From Deinococcus sp. YIM 134068 (GTDB lineage: Bacteria > Deinococcota > Deinococci > Deinococcales > Deinococcaceae): a DNA stretch of 64,000 bases. This document shows, piece after piece, positions 1 through 10,130 of this stretch. How positions within the stretch are numbered: position 1 is the first letter of the stretch; each line of letters opens with the position of its first letter. A program made the position numbers and the translations under genes. The stretch covers positions 62,001-126,000 of the forward strand of contig NZ_JAZHPF010000008.1 of assembly GCF_036543075.1 (NCBI RefSeq). The letters are read 5' to 3'. The notes below the pieces were generated by a model. It ran no database searches and was not told where the DNA came from. It saw only the letters and a list, made by a program, of their open reading frames with translations.

Positions 1-2
1 AC

Positions 3-299
3 GCAGTGGCGGCGGCGAACGTGCTCTCCGGCCCCCTGCGCGCGGGGAGGGTGCGGCCCCGCCACCTCGCCCGCGTGCAGCGCATTCGCTCCTGGCAGAT
101 CGCCGTGCTTCAAAGCCAGCAGGTCGTTCAGGAGCGCGAGGTGGTGGGCATCCACACCGGGGACCAACTCCATGTTCCGACGACCCTTCTGCGGGTGCTG
201 CACGGCATTCCCGGCTTGCGCCGATTGCCGGGGTACGTAACGGCGTATGGGCTGAGGCCGGTGCGGCTGCACGCGCGTTGGCATGTGGCCCGGAGTTGA
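3..299 (+). CDS. FAD-dependent monooxygenase, C-terminal fragment
   Basis: This is the last 98 codons of a gene that begins left of the window. The translation starts AVAAANVLSGPLRAGRV and continues with LARVQ, then a helix-rich tail ending HARWHVARS. In the family of FAD-dependent aromatic-ring monooxygenases (UbiH/PheA type) the stretch after the second flavin-binding motif reads D-A-x-N-L/V-x-x-x-L-R-x-G and is followed by a long helix with LARVQxRR, which is what is seen here. The FAD and NADPH sites are outside the window, so the substrate cannot be inferred. It converges on the EVE-nuclease gene with only 4 bases between the stop codons. Confidence 0.75.
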   Translation, partial: AVAAANVLSGPLRAGRVRPRHLARVQRIRSWQIAVLQSQQVVQEREVVGIHTGDQLHVPTTLLRVLHGIPGLRRLPGYVTAYGLRPVRLHARWHVARS

Positions 300-303
300 T
301 GGC

Positions 304-1857
304 TTACGAGACGCGGCGTGACCTCCCGCCCCTAAAGACCCGTTCCAATTCCAGCAACGTCGTGTCGGTCATGACCTCCGGCCAGCTGTAGCTCTGGCCG
401 CGCTCGAACTGAAAGTCGTCGCGGGAACGCCGGAAGACCCGCAGGCTCTCGGCGGCGGCCACAGCGATGCACTCGGCACCCAGACGGAGGCCGTAGGACT
501 TGGCCTGCAAGAAGGCACCACGCCACTCCCGTTCGGTGGACAGGCGGTATTTGGCCTCGACGAGCGCGTGGGCGCGCAGTTCTGGCGCTTGCCCCGTCAC
601 ACCCAGCGCATAGTCCGGGTAGACCCGCTCGCCGCGTCCCATCCGCACGGGAAGCTGTCTGATCCAGTCCTGCTCCCGGTAGCCAAGCCGCCTCAGAAGC
701 GGCTCGATGAGCCGGAGTTCCACATCACGCTCGTTCTCAAGCTGCTCAAGGTCGGCAAGGTCGGCAGCCGGAAGCCGTGGGATGGTCGTGAGGTCGAGGC
801 CACGTTCGGCGAGAAGTGCCAGCAGGCGCTCGTATTCCGTTCGGGAGAGGTGTTTGCCGCTCGCACCTTGCAGGTTGGCCCTCATGTACTTGTTGGCGCT
901 CAGCAGAGGGTCGGCATTCATGTCCGCGAAGGTCAGCCGGGGCACCCGCACGGGCTGGCCGATCTGAACGGCGTGTTTGTAGTGGAAGAAGGGGTCGGCG
1001 TATCCGTCCTCTACGGCCCGCCAGATGGAGTGGACGGAGCTGTGCGGGCTGCGGACGTACATCACGCAGATGTCGCCGCGCTGCATGGACTCGTTGCCCT
1101 GCCAGTGAGATTGAGAGTTGGCGTCGGCGGACTCCAGCCAGCCGAAGTCGCCGTCCTTCTCGCCCGCGCCCAGCAGGAGCCAGGCACGACGAGGAGGGGG
1201 TAACTCCTTTTCCTGCTCGGCCAGAACGAAGCCTGTGGCGAAGTAGTTCAAAAAGGCCAGCATCTCGGGAACGCTCAGCGGGTGGCTTTCCCGGAACTCC
1301 CGCAACGCCCCGCACATCTGCCCGTAGTACAGCCAGCGGGCGAGCTTGTCCCGTTTGGACGGCACGGGTGGAAGGAGAATGTCGAACGCCTCGGCAATCC
1401 GCCCGAACAAGTCGAAGCGGTTGCCGAAGGCGTAAGGGAGGAAGAAGTCGGGGTGGGCGAGGTGAAGCCCCAGGGAGACGTATTCCACGGCTAAGAGGGC
1501 GGTGTCGGCGTCCAAACAGTCGGAGTCCTCGTCGTCCGTGAGAGGCACGGCACCGTTGACTAGCGCTGCCAGGAGTTCCTGCCGCCGTGCGAGCGTGTCG
1601 GCAGACTTTGAGGCAGCGAACCTCTGCACTCTTTGAACGAAGGCAACATTATCCGGGTGTGTAGCTGCGTCCTCCCACTCCGGCTTTCCCTCGGCGCTCA
1701 GGTGGGCGAGGACGTACTCCTCAACCCCATGCAACTCCGAGAAGAGTTGGGCACACGTCGGGTAGCGGTCCAGATTCGAGAGGTACTCCAAGCAGAGTTG
1801 CCCCTCCTCGGAGAACTTGAACAACTCCCACACGTAGGGATTGAGCGGCGTCGCCAC
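304..1857 (-). CDS. EVE/PUA-like domain fused to HsdR_N-type PD-(D/E)xK nuclease
   Basis: The 517-residue protein has three parts. Residues 1-220 are a helical region I do not recognise. Residues about 223-347 resemble an EVE/PUA-like fold: the strand RRAWLLLGAGEKD, then GDICVMYV and HSIWRAVEDGYADPFF, and the C-terminal helix TEYERLLALL. Residues about 378-480 match the N-terminal nuclease domain of type I restriction HsdR proteins: E385, PDYAL with D415, VEAKY with E434 and K436, and QAKSYG with Q451, which is a complete PD-(D/E)xK set. EVE domains in prokaryotes are linked to recognition of modified bases, so a modification-dependent restriction enzyme is a reasonable inference. It lies 24 bases after clpA on the same strand and starts with GTG; the Shine-Dalgarno spacing is poor, so the start is moderately certain. 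Confidence 0.75.
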   Translation of the reverse strand: MATPLNPYVWELFKFSEEGQLCLEYLSNLDRYPTCAQLFSELHGVEEYVLAHLSAEGKPEWEDAATHPDNVAFVQRVQRFAASKSADTLARRQELLAALVNGAVPLTDDEDSDCLDADTALLAVEYVSLGLHLAHPDFFLPYAFGNRFDLFGRIAEAFDILLPPVPSKRDKLARWLYYGQMCGALREFRESHPLSVPEMLAFLNYFATGFVLAEQEKELPPPRRAWLLLGAGEKDGDFGWLESADANSQSHWQGNESMQRGDICVMYVRSPHSSVHSIWRAVEDGYADPFFHYKHAVQIGQPVRVPRLTFADMNADPLLSANKYMRANLQGASGKHLSRTEYERLLALLAERGLDLTTIPRLPAADLADLEQLENERDVELRLIEPLLRRLGYREQDWIRQLPVRMGRGERVYPDYALGVTGQAPELRAHALVEAKYRLSTEREWRGAFLQAKSYGLRLGAECIAVAAAESLRVFRRSRDDFQFERGQSYSWPEVMTDTTLLELERVFRGGRSRRVS

Positions 1858-1881
1858 CCCTTACCCTGCCACGCCCCGATC

Positions 1882-4107
<2,226 letters not shown>

Positions 4108-4117
4108 CTGAATGCCC

Positions 4118-4447
4118 TCACTCGCCCGGCTCCGGCTCGGCGACGACCATCAGCGGGTGGCCCTCGCGCCGGGCGTGGGCCGTGACCTGGGCGACCCGCG
4201 TTTCGGCCACGTCGCGCGTGTAGATGCCCGCCACGCCCTGCCCCTTGTGGTGGACGGCGAGCATGATGAGTTCGGCCTCGTGCCCCGACTTGCGGAAGTA
4301 GCGCGTCAGCACCCGCACCACGAACTCCATCGGCGTGTAGTCGTCATTCAGGAGCAGCACGCGGTAGAGCCGGGGCCGCTGCGTCTGCGTTTCCGTGCGT
4401 TCCAGCGTCCCCGTGCGCCCGCCCGTCTCGTTGTCCCGGCGCGTCAT
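4118..4447 (-). CDS. clpS: ATP-dependent Clp protease adaptor ClpS
   Basis: ClpS binds N-degron substrates and hands them to ClpA. The 109-residue protein has the full pocket signature at essentially Escherichia coli numbering: LNDDYTPMEFV with N34, D35 and D36, and VHHKG with H66, the residues that hold the alpha-amino group and the large first side chain. A disordered N-terminal tail of about 25 residues precedes the domain. The ATG is 7 bases downstream of a TACACT hexamer, so the mRNA is probably leaderless. The clpA start is 10 bases after the stop, so the two are co-transcribed. Confidence 0.97.
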   Translation of the reverse strand: MTRRDNETGGRTGTLERTETQTQRPRLYRVLLLNDDYTPMEFVVRVLTRYFRKSGHEAELIMLAVHHKGQGVAGIYTRDVAETRVAQVTAHARREGHPLMVVAEPEPGE

Positions 4448-4454
4448 GCCCGGC

Positions 4455-4460
4455 AGTGTA
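4455..4460 (-). promoter_or_regulatory. Leaderless -10 element for clpS
   Basis: TACACT on the minus strand, 7 bases before the clpS ATG. Confidence 0.65.
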
Positions 4461-4504
4461 CCCGCGCGGGGGACGTGAACACGCGGCAGGGGTCACGGTC
4501 GGGA

Positions 4505-4535
4505 CCAAAGGAAAGAACCCCCCGCTGGGGAGGGT
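4505..4535 (-). terminator. Probable intrinsic terminator after the LEA-like gene
   Basis: An imperfect G/C stem (4517-4535; ACCC against GGGT with a bulge) is followed on the minus strand by a T-rich run. It lies between the LEA-like gene and clpS. Confidence 0.5.
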
Positions 4536-4556
4536 CCGAGGGGTACCGACGGAGGA

Positions 4557-5366
4557 TCAGAGGTTGCGCTTCGCGTCCTGCACGCCCTGATTCACGTCGG
4601 CCTTGACGTTCTGGGCCGCGTTCTGCGCGTCGCTCGCGGCGGCCTGCGCGCCCGCTCTGGCATCCTGCGCCGCGCCCTTGAGGTCGGCCTTCACGTCGCT
4701 CACGGTGGTCTGAACGCCCATCCGCAGGTCCTGGGTGACGTGCTGCATGTTCCCCGCCGCCTGCTCAGCATTGCTTTGAGTTGCGCTGGCCGCCGTGTTG
4801 GCCTCCGCCTTCACCTGCTGCGCGCCCTGCTGCACGTCGGCCTTCACGTCGCGGGCGGTGTCCTTCACGTCCCGCGCGGTGTCCTGCGCCTTGTTCTGTG
4901 CCTGCCCCACGGTCTGCTGAGCGTTCGCCTTCGCGTCACTTGCGGCGTCTCCCACCTTGCCCTTCACGTCCTGCGCCTCATTCTTCGCGGTGGCGGCCAC
5001 GTCCCCGGCGGCGTCCCCCACCTCGCCCGCGACGTTTGCCACGGCGGCCTTCACGTCGTCGGCCACCTGCTTGGCCCGGTCCACCCCGGCCTGCGCCCCG
5101 CCCTGCTGCGCGGCGTCCCTGACCTCGGTCGCCTTCTCGGCGATGGCCTGCCCGGCTTCGGCGGCGGCGTCCTTCGTCTTCTCCCAGCCTTTCGAGACGC
5201 TCTCGCTGACCTCGGCGGCGGCGTCCTTGAGGCCGAGTTCGGCGAGCTTCTGGTCGAGCGCGCGGCGGCCCTGCTCGCGGCTCAGGTAGTACGCCCCCGC
5301 ACCGACGAGCGCACCCAGCAGCAGCAGGCGTTTCAGGGGGAAGTGGCTTTCCTCACGATTGGACAT
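4557..5366 (-). CDS. LEA-like (group 3) desiccation-associated protein with N-terminal membrane anchor
   Basis: The 269-residue protein starts with a short charged segment and one hydrophobic helix (about residues 12-28, LLLLGALVGAGAYYL), as in YtxH-type proteins. From about residue 45 to the end it is low-complexity Ala/Asp/Lys/Gln sequence with repeated units such as AAQDA, DVKAD, AQNKAQD and TARDVKD, which in register give the 11-residue amphipathic repeat of group 3 LEA proteins. Deinococcus radiodurans has a comparable LEA-like protein implicated in desiccation tolerance. The composition predicts a chain disordered in water that becomes helical on drying. A TAGGCT hexamer 6 bases upstream of ATG suggests leaderless expression. 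Confidence 0.7.
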   Translation of the reverse strand: MSNREESHFPLKRLLLLGALVGAGAYYLSREQGRRALDQKLAELGLKDAAAEVSESVSKGWEKTKDAAAEAGQAIAEKATEVRDAAQQGGAQAGVDRAKQVADDVKAAVANVAGEVGDAAGDVAATAKNEAQDVKGKVGDAASDAKANAQQTVGQAQNKAQDTARDVKDTARDVKADVQQGAQQVKAEANTAASATQSNAEQAAGNMQHVTQDLRMGVQTTVSDVKADLKGAAQDARAGAQAAASDAQNAAQNVKADVNQGVQDAKRNL

Positions 5367-5372
5367 AGGGGC

Positions 5373-5378
5373 AGCCTA
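5373..5378 (-). promoter_or_regulatory. Leaderless -10 element for the LEA-like gene
   Basis: TAGGCT on the minus strand, 6 bases before the ATG. Confidence 0.55.
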
Positions 5379-5422
5379 GCCCCCCCTCCCCACGGGCGGA
5401 TGAGGTCCCGTTCAGGCGGGAT

Positions 5423-5812
5423 TTACGGCCTCTCCGCAGGCAGAAGGCCCAGCCGCCCGGCCAACTCCTCGGCAAAAATCCACTCCTCCGGCTCCTCGGC
5501 GTCCGTCACCCGCACGAGGACGCAGCCCCGGCCCAGGTAGAAGGCGACGATCCTCGCCCACGCCTCCTCCTCGTCCCCGGCCTCCTCCTCGATGTCAGAA
5601 AGCGTGCCCCACACGTCGCCGTCTATCTCGGCACTTCGCAGGGCCTCAGCGTGCGCGCTCAGCACGTAGGCGTCCACCTCCTCCTCGGGGAGGTATTCAC
5701 CGTCCGGCACCCGCCGCGCCAACGCCTCGTCCCGCTCGTACAGGCCGGAGAGGAAAGCCTCCCACTCCGCCTCTGTCAGCTCCACCGTCCGCCCCTCCGT
5801 CTCTCCGCTCAT
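5423..5812 (-). CDS. Hypothetical acidic protein
   Basis: The 129-residue protein is strongly acidic and starts [21 protein letters not shown]. It has no membrane segment, no signal peptide and no cysteine cluster. The tail ([36 protein letters not shown], here only described: alternating beta-like and helical segments) could be a small alpha/beta fold. I do not recognise the family. The start is chosen because a TACACT hexamer lies 7 bases upstream of this ATG; an ATG/GTG further upstream is open in frame but would overlap that hexamer. It is divergent from the DUF1517 gene. Confidence 0.6.
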   Translation of the reverse strand: MSGETEGRTVELTEAEWEAFLSGLYERDEALARRVPDGEYLPEEEVDAYVLSAHAEALRSAEIDGDVWGTLSDIEEEAGDEEEAWARIVAFYLGRGCVLVRVTDAEEPEEWIFAEELAGRLGLLPAERP

Positions 5813-5819
5813 GGCGGGC

Positions 5820-5825
5820 AGTGTA
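5820..5825 (-). promoter_or_regulatory. Leaderless -10 element for the acidic hypothetical gene
   Basis: TACACT on the minus strand, 7 bases before the ATG at 5812. Confidence 0.6.
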
Positions 5826-5920
5826 CGGCCCCGACCTCCCAAACTCTCGTCCCGAGGACAGGAAACCTACCGTCTCCTCTGGTGGCTGGCGACGGGCGAC
5901 CGGTGCCTCCCTCCACCCCC

Positions 5921-5926
5921 TACACT
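5921..5926 (+). promoter_or_regulatory. -10 element for the DUF1517 gene
   Basis: TACACT, 9 bases before the ATG at 5936. Confidence 0.55.
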
Positions 5927-5935
5927 GGGGCCACT

Positions 5936-6925
5936 ATGCCCACCCCCACGCCGCGAACCCTGCGGGGCGTTCTGCTCCTCCTCGCCACGCTCGCCCTGTG
6001 CCTCGCCGCGCTGACGCTCCTCGGGGACGCTGGGGCACAGTCGGGGGGCGGCTTCGGGGGCAGCAGTTCGGGCGGTGGCGGAAGCAGCGGGGGGGGCGGC
6101 TCGTTCGGTGGGGGCGGGTATAGCGGGGGCGGGGGGTACTCGGGTGGCGGGTACTCGGGCGGCTATCGTGGCCCCATCATCGTCGGCGGCGGAGGGTACG
6201 GGTACGGCGGCGGGGGTGTGGGCGGCTTCGGGCTGGTGAGCCTCCTGATCTTCGGGCTGGTCATCTTCACCGTGGTCGGCTTCATGCGCCGCAGCCTGAG
6301 CACGGGCGGGGCGCGGACGCTGGGCACGGGCGGCGGGCTGGGCAGCCTCAGCGGCACCGCGCAGGCCGTGTCCGTCCAACTGCTGATGGCCGAGGGCGAT
6401 GAGGTCAAACGTGCCCTGCAACGGGTGGCCCGCACCGGCGACCCCGACACGAACGAGGGGCTGGCTCGGATGCTTCAGGAGGCCGCCCTCGTCGCCCTGC
6501 GCCACCCGGAACGCTGGGTGTACGGCAACGTGGAACGCGCGCAGGGTCCCGCGAGCGCCGCCGACCGCCAGGTGGGAGCCTGGGCGACCGAGGCCCGTGC
6601 CGCCTTCACCGAGCAGACGACGAGCAACTACCAGAACCGGGACGTAAACACGGGCTTCGAGGCCCGCACCGACTACACCTTCCAGAAGGACACGACCGAC
6701 CTCTACCTCGCCGTCACCATCGCCGTCGCCGCGCACGCCCTCGCCTCCCTGCCCCCTGCCGGGGTGACGACCGCGCAGGAGGCCCGCGCCGCCCTAAGTG
6801 CGATGGGCAGCGTGTCGCCCGGCGACCTCATCCGCGCCGAGGTCGTGTGGAGTCCCGACGCGGAGGGTGAGTTTCTGAGCGAGGACGAGGCGATTCAGAA
6901 GTATCCGCAGATGACGAAGCTGTGA
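5936..6925 (+). CDS. DUF1517 family membrane protein with Gly-rich linker
   Basis: The 329-residue protein has a signal-like hydrophobic N-terminus (residues 9-34), then an extreme Gly/Ser/Tyr-rich segment (about 37-97, repeats of GGGGYSGG type), a transmembrane helix (98-117) and a soluble domain. The domain contains [19 protein letters not shown] and [19 protein letters not shown], which match the DUF1517 pattern of a helix followed by an L-R-H-P-x-x-W motif. Its biochemical role is unknown; plant and cyanobacterial relatives are associated with membranes. The Gly-rich linker is prone to repeat-length change. The ATG at 5936 is preferred over upstream in-frame codons because of the signal peptide and the TACACT box. 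Confidence 0.75.
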   Translation: MPTPTPRTLRGVLLLLATLALCLAALTLLGDAGAQSGGGFGGSSSGGGGSSGGGGSFGGGGYSGGGGYSGGGYSGGYRGPIIVGGGGYGYGGGGVGGFGLVSLLIFGLVIFTVVGFMRRSLSTGGARTLGTGGGLGSLSGTAQAVSVQLLMAEGDEVKRALQRVARTGDPDTNEGLARMLQEAALVALRHPERWVYGNVERAQGPASAADRQVGAWATEARAAFTEQTTSNYQNRDVNTGFEARTDYTFQKDTTDLYLAVTIAVAAHALASLPPAGVTTAQEARAALSAMGSVSPGDLIRAEVVWSPDAEGEFLSEDEAIQKYPQMTKL

Positions 6926-7234
6926 GGGGTGAGGGGAAAGGGGTTAGGGAAAGGAGAGCGGACTAGCGAAGGCTGCCGCTCCTGCTTTTCTCTTCCAACA
7001 CCGTTTAGGGCTTAGAACGCTGTATTCATCGGCGTAGATGTTCAAATTCACCGGTCAGGACGCGCGAGCCGAACTCCAATGTCAAGGGCGGTATTTCAAG
7101 TTTTATCGTCTGACACGATGAAATCAGGCCCTCAGTAGGGCTTCCTGACATCTGACGCCTAACGCCTAAAGCCTCCCTCCTCCCGTAACTCCCCACCCGG
7201 TTTCACCCGCGCCCACACGCCATCATTCCCCCCG
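6926..7234. other. Intergenic region without a gene
   Basis: 309 bases. It holds a G-rich iterated stretch right after the stop codon, a short piece around 7097-7112 (TTTTATCGTCTGACAC) that matches the outer part of the dispersed type A repeat elsewhere in the window, and an iterated-word tract near 7147-7180 built on CTGACGCC/CTAACGCC. No open frame with coding features was seen. Confidence 0.6.
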
Positions 7235-7561
7235 ATGTCCCGCCGCCGTCCTGAGTCCAACTGGCCCCCGCCTCCCGCCGAACCGGAGCGGTGCGGGCTG
7301 TGCGGGCGGGAGACGCCCGTGCTGACCGAACATCACCTCGTCCCCAAGTCGCAGGGACGGCGGCAGGGGGTCAAGATTCACGAGCTGCCCACCGTGCCGC
7401 TGTGTCCGGCCTGCCACAAGTTCCTGCACCGCACCTTCACGAACGCGGAACTGGCGGGCGAGTACAGCACGGTGGACGCCCTGCTCGCGCATGACGATGT
7501 GCGGCGCTTCGTCGTGTGGATTCGTAAACAGCCCGCGACGAAGGGCGTGCGGGTGCGCTGA
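7235..7561 (+). CDS. Small free-standing HNH-type protein
   Basis: The 108-residue protein has a zinc-ribbon-plus-HNH arrangement: CGLCGRE with C20 and C23, [11 protein letters not shown] with H33 and H34, and [13 protein letters not shown] with C57, C60, H61 and H65. This is the beta-beta-alpha metal fold of HNH endonucleases, and the histidine pair is the usual metal/catalytic site. Proteins of this size without a fused domain occur in many bacteria and their targets are generally unknown; a nicking or repair role is possible. It is monocistronic, followed by murD 68 bases later. No integrase, intron or phage gene is nearby. Confidence 0.75.
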   Translation: MSRRRPESNWPPPPAEPERCGLCGRETPVLTEHHLVPKSQGRRQGVKIHELPTVPLCPACHKFLHRTFTNAELAGEYSTVDALLAHDDVRRFVVWIRKQPATKGVRVR

Positions 7562-7617
7562 GGGCCGTGACCGCGCGGCACTCGGATTTCTCACCTCCCT
7601 TCCCTTGATCTTTCCCT

Positions 7618-7623
7618 TATGGT
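7618..7623 (+). promoter_or_regulatory. Leaderless -10 element for murD
   Basis: TATGGT, 6 bases before the GTG at 7630. It supports that GTG over the one at 7624. Confidence 0.5.
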
Positions 7624-7629
7624 GTGGGC

Positions 7630-8943
7630 GTGACTGGGGGGCGAAAGGTGCTGCTGTACGGGCTGGGGCGAAGTGGGCGAGGGGTGGCAAGGTTTCTGGC
7701 GCGTGAGGGGCGGCGGGCCGAGTGGCACGACGCCAAACCGACGGACGAGGACGAGGCGCTGATGCGGGAGCTGAGCTTCCCGCGCGGCGATGTGAGCGGC
7801 GTATATGAGACGGTGGTGGCCGCGCCGGGCGTGCCCATCGACCACCCTGACTTGCTCGCGTTGATGGCGCGGGGCGCGGAGGTCATCGGGGAAGTGGCGC
7901 TCGCCGCGCGCTCCCGGCCCGACCTCCCCCTCGTCGGCATCACGGGCACGGCGGGCAAGGGCGGCACGACGGTCCTGATCGGGCACCTGCTCCGGGCGGC
8001 GGGCCTGAATGCGCGGGAGGGCGGCAACATCGACCCGCCCCTTCTCGACGTGGTGGACGAGGCGGAGGTCGCCGTCGTGGAGCTGTCGAGCTTCCAACTG
8101 GAGCGGGTGCCGGGTCTGCGCCTGCCTGTCGCCGTCATCACGAATCTGGGGGTGGACCACCTCGACCGTCACCGCACGGTGGGGGCGTACCACGCGGCCA
8201 AGCTGAACATCACGGCAGGGCAGGAGGCCGGGGACGTGCTGGTGCTTCCGGTGGGGCTAGACGTGCCGACGCGGGCCACGGTGCGGACCTTCACGCCGGA
8301 GCGCATCACCCTCACGGACGGGCGGGAGGTGCTGCCGATGGCCGAACTCCCCGAGGGCATCCACCCCGCCAACGCCGCCGCCGCCGTCCTCGCCGCCGAG
8401 GCGCTGCTGGCGCGCTTAGGCTGCCCGGTGGACGTGGAGACGTTAGCTCAGGGCCTCCGCACCGCCCGCCCCGTTTCAGGCCGCTTCGAGACGGTCGCCC
8501 GGATTGGCGACGTGCGCTTTATCGAGGATTCCATCGCCACCCGGACGCTCGCGGTGGAGGCGGCGCTCACCCGTGCGCCCACCCCAATCGCCTGGCTCGT
8601 CGGCGGGCGCGACAAGGGGGCCGACCTCGCCCCGCTGCGGGAGGCGGCGCGGGGGCGCGTGGCCCGCGTGGTCGCCTTCGGGGAGGACGGCGAACAGCTC
8701 GCCCGCGCGCTCGGCCTGCCCTTCGACCACCTTCCCTTCACGCCGGGGATGGACGGGGACGGGGTGATGCGGGAAGCTGTCGACCTGGGATTCGCCGCGC
8801 TGGAGGGCCGAGGCACCGTCCTCCTCGCGCCCATCGGCACCAGCTTCGACCTGTTCCGCGACTACAAGGCGCGCGGGGAGAGCTTCGCGCGGGCGGCCCG
8901 TGCATTGGCGGCCCGTGAGACCACCGGGGAGGTGAGGGCATGA
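7630..8943 (+). CDS. murD: UDP-N-acetylmuramoyl-L-alanine--D-glutamate ligase
   Basis: MurD adds D-glutamate to UDP-MurNAc-L-Ala in peptidoglycan precursor synthesis in the cytoplasm. The 437-residue protein has an N-terminal Rossmann-like UDP domain (LLYGLGRSGRG), the ATP P-loop GITGTAGKGGTT at about 103-114, the family stretch VVELSSFQLE, NLGVDHLDRH and a C-terminal ligase domain with GGRDKGADL. The P-loop is odd: most Mur ligases read GTNGK(T/S)T, while here two glycines separate the lysine from the threonines. The stop overlaps the ftsW start (ATGA at 8940), so the two are translationally coupled. GTG at 7630 fits the TATGGT box; GTG at 7624 is the alternative. Confidence 0.93.
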   Translation: MTGGRKVLLYGLGRSGRGVARFLAREGRRAEWHDAKPTDEDEALMRELSFPRGDVSGVYETVVAAPGVPIDHPDLLALMARGAEVIGEVALAARSRPDLPLVGITGTAGKGGTTVLIGHLLRAAGLNAREGGNIDPPLLDVVDEAEVAVVELSSFQLERVPGLRLPVAVITNLGVDHLDRHRTVGAYHAAKLNITAGQEAGDVLVLPVGLDVPTRATVRTFTPERITLTDGREVLPMAELPEGIHPANAAAAVLAAEALLARLGCPVDVETLAQGLRTARPVSGRFETVARIGDVRFIEDSIATRTLAVEAALTRAPTPIAWLVGGRDKGADLAPLREAARGRVARVVAFGEDGEQLARALGLPFDHLPFTPGMDGDGVMREAVDLGFAALEGRGTVLLAPIGTSFDLFRDYKARGESFARAARALAARETTGEVRA

Positions 8944-10052
8944 GTACCCAACTCGTCATCGCGCAGGTGTTGCTGCTCGTGCTGGGGCTGCTGGGGGTGG
9001 CGACCGCCCGGCCCGACCTCATCGTGGACCACGGGGGCAAGGCCCTGCTCGCGCTCGGCATGACCTTCCTCGTCGCCCGGCTGCGGCCCCGCGTCTTCCT
9101 GCGCTTCGCCACGCCCTTCTGGCTGTTCACGCTGGCGCTGCTGCTGCTCACCCTCTTCTTCGGGCAGGGCACGGAGACGAGTCCGGGCACGAAACGCTGG
9201 CTGGAGTTCGGCCCGGTGCGTTTCCAGCCCTCCGAGGTCGCCAAGCTCGGCCTCGTGCTCCAACTGGCGTCCTTCTTCTCGCGCCGGGGCGTGCAGCACA
9301 AGCTCATCAGCGCGACCCTGATGATCGTCTGCACCACCCTGCTCGTCCTGCTGGAACCCGACCTGGGCACGAGCGTCCTGATGTTCGGGCTGGGCATCGT
9401 GCTGATGTACGCCGCCGGGGTGAGGATCACCAACATCACGGGCTTCCTGCTCGCGCTGGGGCTGGTCGCCATCCCCTTCGTGGGCCGCTATCTGGAGAAT
9501 CACCCCTATATCCTCGAACGCTTTTTCGGCCACGTGAACCGCACCGAGGGGCTGGAGGTCGGCCTCGACCAGATCGGCATGGCCCACCGCGACCTGAGCT
9601 TCGGCGGGCTGTGGGGCCTCGGCCCGGACGGTCCGCGCTGGACCTACTTCGCCGCCCACACCGACATGGTGGTGGCGTCGGTGGGCTTCGCCACGGGGCT
9701 GCTCGGCGTGACCATGCTCTTCTTCGCCTACTGGTTGATCGTCTCCACCGCCCTTCAGGTCGCGCAGCTCGCCACCCGCGTCCGGCCCATGACCCCGGAG
9801 ATTCACGGCGCGACCGTCCTCGCCACGGGCGCGATGTTCATGGTGGTCGGGCAGGCGTTCGTGAACCTCGCGGTCGCGGCGGGCCTCTTCCCGGTGACGG
9901 GCGTGCCGCTTCCCCTCGTGAGCTACGGCTTTTCCTCGATCCTCACCATGAGCCTCGCCCTCGGCGTCATCCACAGCGCCATGCGCGAGGTGCGGCGTCA
10001 GCTTCCCGCGCTGGAGGGCGGGCCGGAGGTGGTGGCGGTGGCGGCGGATTGA
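8940..10052 (+). CDS. ftsW: Peptidoglycan glycosyltransferase FtsW (SEDS family)
   Basis: FtsW polymerises lipid II at the division septum. The 370-residue protein has about ten hydrophobic segments and the SEDS landmarks: GTKRWLEFGPVRFQPSE (the family's R-W-x-x-x-G-x-x-x-Q-P-S-E), LLEPDLGTSVL, and AAHTDMVVASVGFATG, corresponding to the H-T-D region in the large extracytoplasmic loop. The C-terminal part has GVPLPLVSYGFSSIL, the P-x-x-S-Y-G-x-S-S signature. ATGA overlap with murD indicates one transcript. RodA is the alternative SEDS protein, but coupling to murD, as in the dcw cluster, favours FtsW. Confidence 0.92.
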   Translation: MSTQLVIAQVLLLVLGLLGVATARPDLIVDHGGKALLALGMTFLVARLRPRVFLRFATPFWLFTLALLLLTLFFGQGTETSPGTKRWLEFGPVRFQPSEVAKLGLVLQLASFFSRRGVQHKLISATLMIVCTTLLVLLEPDLGTSVLMFGLGIVLMYAAGVRITNITGFLLALGLVAIPFVGRYLENHPYILERFFGHVNRTEGLEVGLDQIGMAHRDLSFGGLWGLGPDGPRWTYFAAHTDMVVASVGFATGLLGVTMLFFAYWLIVSTALQVAQLATRVRPMTPEIHGATVLATGAMFMVVGQAFVNLAVAAGLFPVTGVPLPLVSYGFSSILTMSLALGVIHSAMREVRRQLPALEGGPEVVAVAAD

Positions 10053-10130
10053 GGCGGAGGGCAGAGGCAGAAGGCAGAAGGGGGCGGGGTCAGGGACCTG
10101 CGCCTCCTTCTCCCTTCTCCTCGTCTGGAT
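10053..10130. repeat. Iterated-word spacer overlapping the tetR 3' end
   Basis: The words GGCAGA/AGAAGG are iterated from 10056 to 10080 and are answered by CTCCTTCTCCCTTCTCC at about 10109-10125, so the convergent ftsW/tetR gap can fold. The second arm lies inside the last codons of tetR. Confidence 0.5.

Noticed and set aside
304..1857. Type I restriction system
   Set aside because: Only the HsdR-type nuclease domain is present; helicase motor, HsdM and HsdS are absent.
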